DNA of 64,000 nt from Gyromitra esculenta (lineage: Eukaryota; Ascomycota; Pezizomycetes; Pezizales; Discinaceae), in contig JBCAML010000003.1 in NCBI GenBank assembly GCA_038503075.1, forward strand, positions 3,472,001-3,536,000. The letters are read 5' to 3'. The notes under the pieces were generated by a model that did no database searches, had not been told where the DNA came from, and saw nothing but the letters and a program-made list of their open reading frames with translations. The translations under genes and the position numbers were made by a program. Of this stretch, positions 22,287 to 32,930 are shown in pieces; position 1 is the stretch's first letter; every line of letters starts with the position of its first letter.

Positions 22287-25200
22287 TGTGATAAGCTTTA
22301 AAAAAAGAACTCACGTGGGATTAATTGGTGGTCCAAGGTCCCCAACCGCTCAGATTCAGCCCTTATGTAAACGCAATAAGCGATATCGAACTCCTTATCG
22401 GGCCAACCGCGCTAGTCGCACAGTTAATTTCCACCTCAACTGTCGGCGTTTTTCGTGGATAAAAACCACGTTAATACTAGGACTAAACGATTCGCGAGGC
22501 GGAAATGGAAAGAAAAAAAAAAGCACAATGAACACGCGTTTATTCACTTAAAAAAAATAAAAAAAAGTAGCAGCAGCCTCCTGGTGGGTAGGACAGGAAC
22601 GAGCTTGTGATTGGCCTCGTCTTTCCCGAATACCCGAGAACCTCAGATCGATAAATACAAATATCACAATCAGGCGATGTGCGTAGGCACACAAGCGAAG
22701 GGAGTTAAATAAATAAGCAAGGGAAGCTGGCGGTGCAAGCAAAATTCCGTAGCTTTCACAAATTTAGAGGACCTGTGCATGATATTAACCTAGCTTGCTC
22801 CACAGACGATTTCAGTCCCATAGGTCTCAAAGCATTAAGAGCACCTATCCAGTCCAGCTGAAGCCCTTCTCGTTCTACAAACTATTAATTTCCTAGGGAA
22901 AGCAATGTAAACCTATCACTTAGGGCTATGTTGCGGTGACCCAGTAGTCGATGCAAATTTGCAGTCCCTCTCTAGATTCTGATATGAAGATGAGTGAGGC
23001 AAAGGGTGGTCAAGATTTGCGCACCCAATTTCGTTTAGTGAATTCCTTCCTCTATCGTTTATCTTCAGCACATTAGGCCAGATCCGAACAGTGTTGTGGC
23101 TTGTAAGGTTCTACTGATTCAGTGATCATGAGCTACTAAGGGGCCCGAAAGTATCAGTTTATATAGAATTGACATACCCCAGGAAACGAGAATTCTACTC
23201 AAATACGTCTTCCGTATTGCTTCATTCTAAAATAATAATAACAATTGTCCAATTGCCAATTTCCCGATTAATGTGTAGAGTTTGAGGCTTGATCTGTGAT
23301 GTAACTAATTAATATCGATAATTACAAGGTGTTGCTAGCGCCTTTATATGAATTCTGCATAAACACTAAACGGGGTTGGAATTTCTTATGGTTGCCCTAG
23401 AATGCATGTTAGAATTCTTGTATGACGCTATATACGGCCTGCTTCGATTCATAGTTACCTTCCTCACTAGATCGTGGCTTGGTTATTCGCATGCTTTTTC
23501 CCGCTAGACCTGGTGCGTCTATGACAGAGGCTATTGACTTAGGTTAAATACGATGGGTGATTACTCGTTTTTCGATTCTTCGAGAGTGAGAGTGTCCAGT
23601 TCCAACATTAACTATAGAGAACAGGGTGGAGCTAAGCTGAGAACGGTGAGTTCTCAAGTTCCATCAAATAGTGACAGGTACCAGTGGTAAGCTCTTGATA
23701 AGCTCCGCTCGCAAACGTTGTCACGAGGGTACTAAAACGATAGGGCTGGAAATATATGGATAATATCTGCTTGGCTTTTCCAAATACCGTCGAAATACTT
23801 CCCACCTTCTGAGTCTTTATAAACTTGTAACTGCTTGGATCATGTTCAATTCTAGCCGCAGGGATCGCTACCAAAGAAACCTACGTAGAATCGTATAGTC
23901 CACTCACACGGAAGCAAGAGGGTAGAGTCACTCACCACTTCAGCGAAGTATTCATCCCAATATGCTAGAGATGCCGAGTTTCCCAAAGATCAATATAAGC
24001 TAGGACCAACGAACGGAGCATTATAATTACCCTGGAGCATGGAGGTTTCGATAGCTGTGGTATTCAATATTCTCTCTATCCTCTCCATATTATTTATTTT
24101 GCTTATATTTTTTTCTGTTACTCTGCCGTCCATGGCCCGTTAACTGGTTCTACAGTTTGCACTCAAGAATCGCAAAATCTAGAGACGTTTGTGAGTGTTT
24201 ACTCGAAATCCGTGATTTCTCTGTTCTCTAAGCCCCGCTAATGGCTGCTGGCAAGACCAAGTCCTAGTCATCATTTTTTTTTTCATTCTAACTATCTACA
24301 AGTATACTCAAGCATGTAGCTCCAAAGAAGAGGGGACACACAAAAGGATATCGATAACGATAGGTCCCGAAGAAATTTTGAGTTAAATATCCAGATTGAG
24401 CAGATTTTTGTATCCCGCGCAAGGCCAAACAATCAGTTTAGCTAGGCTCTCTCCAGCATAGTTTCTCCGGCAAACGATAGATCAAGTTCTTTCTCCCAGC
24501 ACAAGATGAATAACCCCGTATATACGAGCTAGCGAAGGAGATAGGCTACAATATCGTGAATTGGATGTATTGTTCTTAATACAGTCTAAGAGCTACCTAG
24601 TGAGGAAAACCTCCCCAGGCTCGGGTTCTACGTTATACGATCTATGCGTTAATAAGACGGTTTGACATATCTAAACCAGACCAAAGCCAGCAGTCAGGTT
24701 AGGACCAACTCATCCAAAGTAGCTTTCAATCGGATTATCGAACTATATTAAGCTCTAATCTCCACACTCGCGCCTACCAGTACTCAAACAGACAACCGGG
24801 GAGGGAGGCAGAGCGAAAAAAAACACCGAATAGACTTAACCAGTGGAGCCTGTAGAAGAAATAGCTACATGTAGCTGACGTTGTGACGTTAACATCCCAC
24901 CAATCAGCAACTACTATCAAAATCCGAACCCCCCCCTAGAACGATCCAAATGCCTTTCCTGTGCGAGCTTGATTGAATATTGCTGGAAATCCCATAGTTA
25001 AATCCCATCCCATACCACCCTGCGATGATGAAAAAAAACGAAAGATAAGGCGATGGAGATGAAGTTAATAGTAGTAGCAAAAGCTAGCCTCCGATCCAAT
25101 CCAACCCCCACCTCACCACCCGCCAAGCATCCAAACCCTCCATTTGTGCCCACACGAAAAAAATAAATATAAATTAAACCACCGAGTGACATCTCATGAC

Positions 25201-26263
25201 CAACACCCTCTTCCGCAAAAGCAACCAACCCCTACAACACCCACTTCCGGCATCCCATGCATCCCAAAATATCAATCCCCAATGTCAATCAACCACGCAG
25301 CATCCCACTAACCGTATCCAGCCTAGTATCTCCTGGGTGAGAAAAAAAAAAAAAGTGACTGCTGCTTGCTACTTGTTGGCCTATTGTAGGTATCTACGCT
25401 TATTAGTGGGGAGCACATCGATCGTAAAGATTTATAAAGCCATGATGCAGGATCGCGGATTGGAATTGATGGTTGCGGTGTGTGTGGTTTTTTGATATTA
25501 TAAAATTCTTATTCGTAGAGTAGATTAGAGGAGAGGATAATGTGGGGATTGTGCGTGTGGAGAAGAAACTCTTGCATGCATGCATGCATACAGATGAGGT
25601 CTAGGCTTTTTTTTTTAAAGAAAAATAAAACCTGACCGGGAGGGGAAAGGGAAAAAAATATTGCGCCGCCCATGAAAAAATCCCCATAATCCACATCCTT
25701 CTATATTGCCCAAACTATGAAAAATGTAGTTTTTTTAGAACAGAGAATACAGAAACAGGCAAAAAAACAAAAAGTATTAGGCAAACCGACTTAGAATGAT
25801 ATCCTTGCGGAAGCAACTGCAATTGCAAGGGAGGGATGAATATCATGCATTAGAGAAAGAAACCCCTTCAAAACACCCCACTCTCGAAATATAAAAAATC
25901 ATCCCCTAACGTAAGTTTTCTGGCAGAAGTAAAAGAAAACGACAATAAAAAACAACCGCAAATGCTACCTCCCCTTTCTATCATGCCCTTCCCCGATTTC
26001 GCCGATAAAAAAAAAACCAATATGCAGTGGTAAAAAAACACAAAGGGGAGTATGGCAGATAATAAAGCCGTGTTTCCCTGCGACCGATGCCGCAAAAACT
26101 GAATATACATACGAATCCACTTTCATGCCACAGAAAATCTCGCTTCGTCTCATCGTAACAACATTACGTGGCTCTAGGTCTAGAGCCTATGTATAGAACA
26201 CACAGTCTGTCTTAATTTATGGTTTTCTTCCTCCATTCTGTACGTAGTCCATCGTGAAACCGA
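22287..26263. other. Gene-poor AT-rich region, 4.0 kb
   Basis: Longest stretch without a recognisable gene. It is AT-rich with poly-A and poly-T runs; all open frames are under 100 codons and lack family resemblance. The palindrome AGCTACATGTAGCT occurs at 24863-24876 and a (GCAT)n run at 25574-25590. The last 500 bp probably hold the HAPSTR1-like gene's 3' region. No tRNA-like fold or transposase remnant was found by eye. Confidence 0.4.
25574..25590. repeat. (GCAT)n microsatellite
   Basis: Four tandem GCAT/TGCA units in a gene-free stretch. Confidence 0.8.
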
Positions 26264-27133
26264 TTATTGGTGCCTTCTCCGTTTCTGCTCCAGTTGCATT
26301 TTTTCCATCCCAGCGATATCGAAAAAATCCCCTAAACTTCCAATGCGGCGCTTGTTCCCAGTACGTTGTTGTGTGTGTCTTCCCGTCGAGCTCGGACTAC
26401 CTAGCCGTAGGCTCGGTGGATTACTCGCCGGCGTGGAAACGGTACGGGTCTGGAAGATATTGTTATGAGCTGTAAGCGTCGGAGATGTCGGTGGCGAGAA
26501 CAGGTCTGTATCTTGGAGGTCGACATCTTCGTAACCACTTTCGAACTTCAGCGGTGGGGGAACGTGACGCGGGAGATCGACGTTGGAACGGAATGCAAAC
26601 ACGGGGGGGGGAGGTTGTTGGCGAGTTTGAGCAGGGGATTTCATGGCGGAAGCGTTGTTTGTAGATTGTAGCTGTGTAGATGCAGGTTGGGTGGCCTGAG
26701 GTTGGGAGGACACAGAAGTAGGTTCCTCTATTGTGGTTGGGAGGTCCTCGGGGTCCAGATCTGCGCTTTCCTCCCGGTCTTCACGACGCGGCCGGGTCTT
26801 TCTTCCTCCTACCCCTCCTGTCCCTCCCCCGTTCGATTTCCGCCGCTTGGAAAGTGCCCATTGACGGAGCATTTCGAGTGTGTTTGCGTCGGAGCGCCCC
26901 TCAACCTTTTCCACAAAGGCGAGGAGATCATCGAGGCAATCCTGGTAGCCCTCCGCGCGGCCCTCACGTCGTGACCTCTCAGTCTCGTTTGCCGCCGTCT
27001 TGTAGAGGGTTGTAACGGAGAGGGCGGTTTGTTTGAAGGCTGCCAGCAGCATCGAGGAGGAAGGCTCTTCAGAATCGTCAGAGTTGGAGGGGTTGCTGCG
27101 TGGGAGAGTGGATGAGAGGGATCTCAAGTCCAT
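26264..27133 (-). CDS. HAPSTR1/TAPR1-like (former DUF4588) protein
   Basis: Single-exon 289-aa protein. The N-terminal third carries a conserved helical block: LLAAFKQTALSVTTLYKTAA, then EGRAEGYQDCLDDLLAFVEK and LEMLRQWALSKRR. This matches the core of animal HAPSTR1 (C16orf72), which has an Ala/Thr-rich NLYK helix followed by a GYQ-x-DLLAW helix. Animal HAPSTR1 acts in stress signalling with the ligase HUWE1; nothing comparable can be claimed for the fungal protein. The rest is low-complexity Gln/Pro/Ser/Thr-rich sequence with a basic patch (RRKSNGG...RKTRPRR) and a short conserved-looking end (GNKRRIGSLGDFFDIAGMEK). The start ATG has the favourable context AACAAAATGG. It diverges from the ISWI gene. 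Confidence 0.7.
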   Translation of the reverse strand: MDLRSLSSTLPRSNPSNSDDSEEPSSSMLLAAFKQTALSVTTLYKTAANETERSRREGRAEGYQDCLDDLLAFVEKVEGRSDANTLEMLRQWALSKRRKSNGGGTGGVGGRKTRPRREDREESADLDPEDLPTTIEEPTSVSSQPQATQPASTQLQSTNNASAMKSPAQTRQQPPPPVFAFRSNVDLPRHVPPPLKFESGYEDVDLQDTDLFSPPTSPTLTAHNNIFQTRTVSTPASNPPSLRLGSPSSTGRHTQQRTGNKRRIGSLGDFFDIAGMEKMQLEQKRRRHQ

Positions 27134-28429
27134 TTTGTTTTATCTAGTTTCAATCTCGCTGTGCTATTCCGGATCCGAGGAAGAGGGAGGAGGAGGCTAA
27201 GACGCTCCCAATAGTAAGAAGTCTAAACGAGATGGGGAAATGAGAATCTCGTTATCGGAATAGCAGGCTGGTATTGATGGTGATGATAGTGATGATGGCG
27301 GATAAATTTCAAACGAGAGAGGGGTGTCTGTGTGCGTGTGTGCGTGTGTGGGGTTGGTAGTTGACACGAGTAGTCTAGGCGGATGGAATTGGGTTAGAGG
27401 AAACCGAAGCGAGAGGATAAGGCTAGCGGACGAAGACGGGACGCTATGTACTCTAGGTGGGCCGCAGTAGGAGAACAAGAGGAGAGAGAGACAGTTAGTT
27501 GGCGGCGAGTCGGATGAAGGTTCAGTTGGGAAATGGAGAAGGAAGAGGAAGGGGAAGAGGAAGAGGATGGAGAGGAAGAGCAGAGCAGAGCGAGGAGAGA
27601 GAAGGAAAGGGAGGGGGCGAGAAGCCAGTTAGTTGAAGAGAGTGGTGGAGAATGAGCGAGTTGGTGAGAAAAACGGAGTGACGGTGCATGTGTGGATGAG
27701 CAAGAGCGTCGGTCCAGTGACAAGTTGGTACATTGGTACATGCGGTATCAGGGTCCGCTGATGGCCAGGCCAAGCCAAGCCAGAAGGGGCGACAAAGGGC
27801 CAGACAGGGCTCGTGATGATTGACCCGGGGGAGCCGAGCAAGTGAGGGTGGAGTGATTGAGGGTGGGCAGGCAGTGAGTGATACCGGGTGATGGAAGATG
27901 GAAGGAGGAAAGAGAGAAGGAACATCAGAGGAACCACCAATCTGCTCTGTTCTGCTATCTGCTGCATGGCAGAGTATATCTATCGGCATGCACTCTATTC
28001 TATGGTTCTTGCACTTGCCTCCATTTGCGGCCCTGGTCGGTGTTGCCCAGGAGAAGGGTGATGGAATGGATGGGTGAGTGGCGGGAAACGAGTAAACGGT
28101 GCTGGTTGCAGAGATGGCTGAGTAAGCCACAGCGCTGTTCTTAACTTGGCGGTCTTGGCAGAGTTCGCGTGGGAAATCTTCAGCGACGCGCTTGACAAAG
28201 TTGGTACAGAAAGTAAAGTATACTGTACAACGGGTGTTTCTTCTCCCTCCCACGCTATTTTCTAGCCAGCCTCAACCACAACCTCCTACTGCTCCTCCTC
28301 CAATTCTTTACCTCCTCCTCCTCCTCCTCATCAACCACCCCGCTTGCCACCAGCCTTTTCTATCTCCATTTTAATAAATACAGATACCTAAAGAAGCACA
28401 GCGCTAGCGACAGTCGAAGAAGGATAGAG
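27134..28429. promoter_or_regulatory. Divergent promoter region HAPSTR1-like / ISWI
   Basis: A 1.3-kb spacer between two divergent starts. It has a strong purine/pyrimidine bias: GA-rich at about 27480-27660 and CT-rich with a (CTC)n run at 28311-28329 before ISWI. A 243-codon open frame on the minus strand (27522-28253) is Pro/Ser/Leu-rich nonsense produced by that bias. GT dinucleotide repeats lie at about 27326-27352. Confidence 0.5.
28311..28329 (+). repeat. (CTC)n microsatellite in the ISWI leader
   Basis: Six tandem CTC units within a pyrimidine-rich tract about 100 nt before the ISWI start codon; probably part of the core promoter or 5' leader. Confidence 0.8.
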
Positions 28430-31400
28430 ATGGTTAAGAGCAGAGAGAACAGAGCCTCACTGGCAGACTCGGAAATGGCAGACTCGAGCAATGCCCCAAC
28501 AACTCCCGAGGGGAGCCAACGCGAGGCCAACGACGATGGCGATGTTTCTATGGATGTACGTGGAGTATGCCCGTGCCTTTCTTCTTACTCTGCTTTCTCC
28601 GTCAAGATCTCGTATTTCTTCACCTTTGCGTCATATAGATAGCTAACAAGCGCGACCCTATAATTTCAGGACGCGGACAATGTATGCTATACCTTCTTGG
28701 AAATACGCGAAATATCGTAGATTAACAGTTACCCCTCAGCAGGAAAACGAGAATGGGAACGAGGACGGCGATGACGAAGAGGAGGACGAGAACGAAGAAA
28801 ACGAGGACGGCGACGATGAATCCGTTGCGCCAGCAGATGGTCGGCGGCGCAGGTCGTTCGCGGTATCGAAACAGAAGAAGGCGTTTGGAAAGAAGACTGA
28901 GACGCTGAACAAGACAAAGGTATATTTTGGACTGTTCGTGGATTGAGGATCTCGCTGCGTTTCACCCGTGGACGCGTAAAGTGGGTGTTTCCAATTTAAG
29001 AATGAATCTTCTAACTCTCGATGGAAATTCAGGAAAACGATTCGACGAAGCGAATTCGCTATCTTCTCGGTTTAACAGGTAAGCTTCGTTGTCCTTCCAA
29101 AACCTATCCTCTCTAAACTGTGGCTGACCCCTCGCAGATCTCTTCCGCCACTTTATGGGCAACAACCCCGACTACCTCCGCATCCAGGCTGAAGAAGAGG
29201 AGAAGAAGAAGAGGTCAAAGGGCAAGAAAGCTACTGCCGCAGAAAATAGGCGCCGACGTACCGAACAAGAAGAAGACGAGGAACTTCTTCAAGATGAAGA
29301 GGGCGAAGGTGAAGCTAGGACGCTGTTCACCGAGTCGCCTTCTTTCATCAAGGGTGGTACAATGAGGGATTACCAGATTGCAGGTTTAAACTGGCTTATT
29401 TCTCTCCACGAGAATGGTATTTCCGGTATCTTGGCCGACGAGATGGGTCTCGGAAAAACCCTGCAGACCATTTCTGTATGCAATCCATTTACATTGACAT
29501 TCTGTGGAGAAAACTAACGACCCGCCAGTTTCTAGGCTACCTCCGCTACGTCGCTGGTGTATCGGGGCCCCATCTTGTTACCGTCCCAAAATCTACCCTC
29601 GACAACTGGAAGCGCGAATTCGAGCACTGGACCCCCGGTGTCAACGTCCTCGTCCTCCAAGGTACTAAGGAAGAGCGTGCCAAGCTTATCAATGAGCGTG
29701 TTCTCCCGCAAGATTTCGATGTCATGATCACTAGCTATGAGATGATCTTGCGCGAAAAGACCCACCTTAAGAAGTTCGCCTGGGAGTATATCATCGTGGA
29801 CGAAGCCCATCGTATCAAGAATGAGGAATCCGCGCTCGCCCAGATCATCCGTATCTTCAACTCCCGCAATCGTCTCCTTATCACCGGAACACCACTCCAG
29901 AATAATCTTCACGAGCTGTGGGCGTTGCTGAATTTCTTACTGCCTGACGTGTTCGGAGATTCCGGCGCGTTCGATCAGTGGTTTGAGACCCAAGGCGGGG
30001 ATCAGGATATGGTTGTGAAACAGCTACATAAAGTATTGCGACCGTTTCTGCTGCGTCGTGTCAAGAGCGATGTCGAAAAGAGCTTGTTACCCAAGAAAGG
30101 TTTGTCTGTCCTCGTCCCCGATCTTTCCCTTCCAGTTATCAATCCCCACTAACACATTCGAAGAGGTCAATGTTTACATTGGCATGTCCGAGATGCAAGT
30201 AAAATGGTATCAAAAGATCCTCGAAAAAGATATTGACGCTGTTAATGGTGCCGGTGGTAAACGAGAGTCCAAAACCCGCCTCCTTAACATTGTCATGCAG
30301 CTCCGTAAGTGCTGCAACCACCCGTATCTCTTTGAGGGCGCAGAACCTGGCCCCCCATATACCACCGACGAACACATCATCGACAATTCGGGTAAGATGG
30401 TCATGCTGGATAAACTGCTAAAACGCATGAAGGCGCAGGGTAGCCGTATCCTCATTTTCTCGCAAATGAGTAGGCAACTGGATATTCTCGAGGATTACTG
30501 TGTGTTTAGGGAGTACAATTATTGTCGTATCGACGGTTCTACTGCCCACGAGGATCGTATTGCTGCTATTGATGATTACAATAAACCTGGGAGTGATAAG
30601 TTTATTTTCTTGCTCACGACTAGAGCTGGTGGGTTGGGTATCAACTTGACAACTGCAGATATCGTCGTATTGTACGATTCCGACTGGAACCCACAGGCAG
30701 ATCTACAAGCCATGGATCGTGCGCATCGTATCGGTCAGACTAAGCAAGTCATGGTCTTCCGTTTCGTGACGGAAAACGCCATCGAAGAAAAAGTACTCGA
30801 ACGTGCTGCTCAAAAGCTCCGACTCGACCAACTCGTTATCCAGCAATCCCGCGCACAGCAACAAACCAAAGCTGCCGCTTCGAAAGACGAACTATTGTCC
30901 ATGATCCAGCACGGTGCCGATGTCGTCTTCAAGTCTGCCAAAGACAAAGATAATCAGATCACACAAGCCATGACAGATGACGACATTAATGCGATTCTCG
31001 AACGCGGTGAACAGCGTACAAAAGAGCTTAACGCCCGCTACGCTAAACTTGGTCTCGATGACCTTCAGAAATTTACATCCGACTCTGCGTATGAGTGGAA
31101 CGGGGAGAACTTTGCTGCCGTTAAAAAAACCAACATTGGTGCGAACTGGATCAACCCCGCGAAGCGTGAACGCAAAGAGCAGAGTTACGGCATTGATAAT
31201 TACTACCGTCAAGTCCTTACCCAAGGCTCCAAAACCGCAGATACGAAGCCGAAGGTTCCCCGCGCACCGAAACAGGTTAGTGTACACGAGCACCAATTCT
31301 ACCCCTATCGCCTCGTCGCGCTACAGGAGATGGAGACGGCCTATTTCAAGAAGCAACAAGGCTACAAAGCCGTGCTCCGTGACGGCACCGAAGAGACATT

Positions 31401-32385
31401 GGAAGAGCGCGAAGCTGCCCGTGAAGAGGAACAGGCTATCATTGATAATGCTGTGCCCCTCACTGAAGCTGAGCTTGAGGAGAAAGGTGTTCTGGCTGAA
31501 CAGGGCTTCTCGAATTGGTCACGGAAGGACTTTATGAGTTTCATCCAGCTGAGTGCGAAGTACGGACGCAGGAGTATTTCTGCGATCGCTGCAGATATCG
31601 AGTCTAAGACAGAGAAAGAGGTGCGCGAGTACGCTAGAGTGTTTTGGGATCGCTACCGTGAGATGCCAAATTGGGAAAAATATATCGCAACTGTCGAGAC
31701 GGGCGAGGAAAAGAGCGCGAAAATCACTCAGCAGAAGAAGATGTTACGTCGCAAAATAGATATGTATCGAGTGCCACTACAGCAACTTAAGCTCAACTAC
31801 AGCGTCTCGACGACTAACAAGAAGATCTACACCGAGGAAGAGGACCGTTTCCTTCTCGTCCATCTTGACAAGTTTGGGTTGGATGCGGAGAATCTGCATG
31901 ATATGATACGTGACGAAATTAGGGAGAGTCCGTTGTTCCGGTTTGATTGGTTCTTTCTTAGTCGGACGAGCTTGGAGATCTCAAGGAGGTGTACGACATT
32001 GATTGCGACGGTGGTTAGGGAGTTCGAAGAGGCGGGCGGGAATGGGAAGGTTAAGAAGGGGAGGGATAGGGAGGAAGAGGAAGAGGAAGAAGGACCGCCA
32101 CAAAAGAAGGGAAAGGCGAGTAAAGAGAAGGAAGTGAAAGTGGAGACGAATGGGAAGTTGGGGAGACCGCCAAAGGTATGTTTTGATGAGCAAGATGTCG
32201 CTTTAACTTGGTGATGGGAATGCTAATATGGTTGGTGTGTGTAGAATAAAGCTGTTGAGCAGGCGAAGAAAGGAGCCGATAGTAAGGCGACTTCAACAGC
32301 GACTTCAAGAGCGTCGAGTGTGGACTCGAAGGTTTCGGCGGCGGCGGCGAGCAAAACTAAGGGTGGGAGGCCGAAGAAAAAGTAG
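28430..32385 (+). CDS. ISWI: ISWI-family chromatin-remodelling ATPase
   Basis: ATP-dependent nucleosome-spacing enzyme. Eight exons: 28430-28555, 28670-28681, 28740-28919, 29033-29078, 29138-29475, 29529-30099, 30164-32175, 32245-32385; joined length 1141 aa, normal for the family. An acidic N-terminus (Glu/Asp runs, residues 47-75) precedes the autoinhibitory region. The ATPase has Walker A DEMGLGKT (about 222-229), the DEAH box (about 325-328) and motifs V/VI ([30 protein letters not shown] near 610). HAND-SANT-SLIDE follow: SANT near 874-925 ([20 protein letters not shown]) and SLIDE from about 979 ([20 protein letters not shown]). The tail is basic with GRPPK and GRPKKK, AT-hook-like. Exon 2 has only 12 nt (Asp-Ala-Asp-Asn). 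Isw1 or Isw2 identity cannot be settled here. Confidence 0.95.
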
Positions 32386-32930
32386 AGTGACACCGGAGTG
32401 CTTCGTACCGGGGAGGAGAGAGGGAGGAAGGGATTTAGATTTTCTTGGGAAAGGCAAAGGAAGAATTACTTTTTTATTAGAAGTTCCTGTTTCTGGTTTT
32501 GTTTGTAGGGGAACGCGGGGGATGGGCGTTGTACTTTTTTTTCTTTTCACTTTTCGCTTTTGTGACCGAGTTGAGGTAGGGGTTATAGGTAGGTACGGTA
32601 CAGTACACATAAATTTATTTACGAGGGATAGGAATGGTGGAATATTATGGAGTGGAATTGTGGGACGGAACTTGTGAGGAGGCATGGCTACTTTACTTGG
32701 CTTGTTTATTGTATACTACATGTAGTTTTATTTCCATGATTACATGTATCCTTCGGCTGAGCGAGTGAGTGACAGTTGGTGCAACAGTGTTATAACCAAC
32801 TACTTAATGCGTGACAATATCTTCAGTCACACGGGAATAACCTGGTACAACGCTATGACGTACAGGAGCAGGTGAGACAACGCGTCCCACCTTGCTTGTC
32901 AAGCCCAACGCCAATCAACCGTGACATGGA
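32386..32930. other. Intergenic between ISWI and PLD-like gene
   Basis: ISWI 3' region, T-rich near 32465-32550, then the palindrome ACTACATGTAGT at 32715-32726, then the promoter of the PLD-like gene in the same orientation. No further gene is seen. Confidence 0.45.

Noticed and set aside
21850..22551. 233-codon plus-strand frame
   Set aside because: Overlaps, antisense, the first two exons of the DUF218 gene, whose conserved blocks are decisive.
27522..28253. 243-codon minus-strand frame between HAPSTR1-like and ISWI
   Set aside because: Pro/Ser/Leu/His-rich translation from a purine-biased promoter strand; no conserved block.
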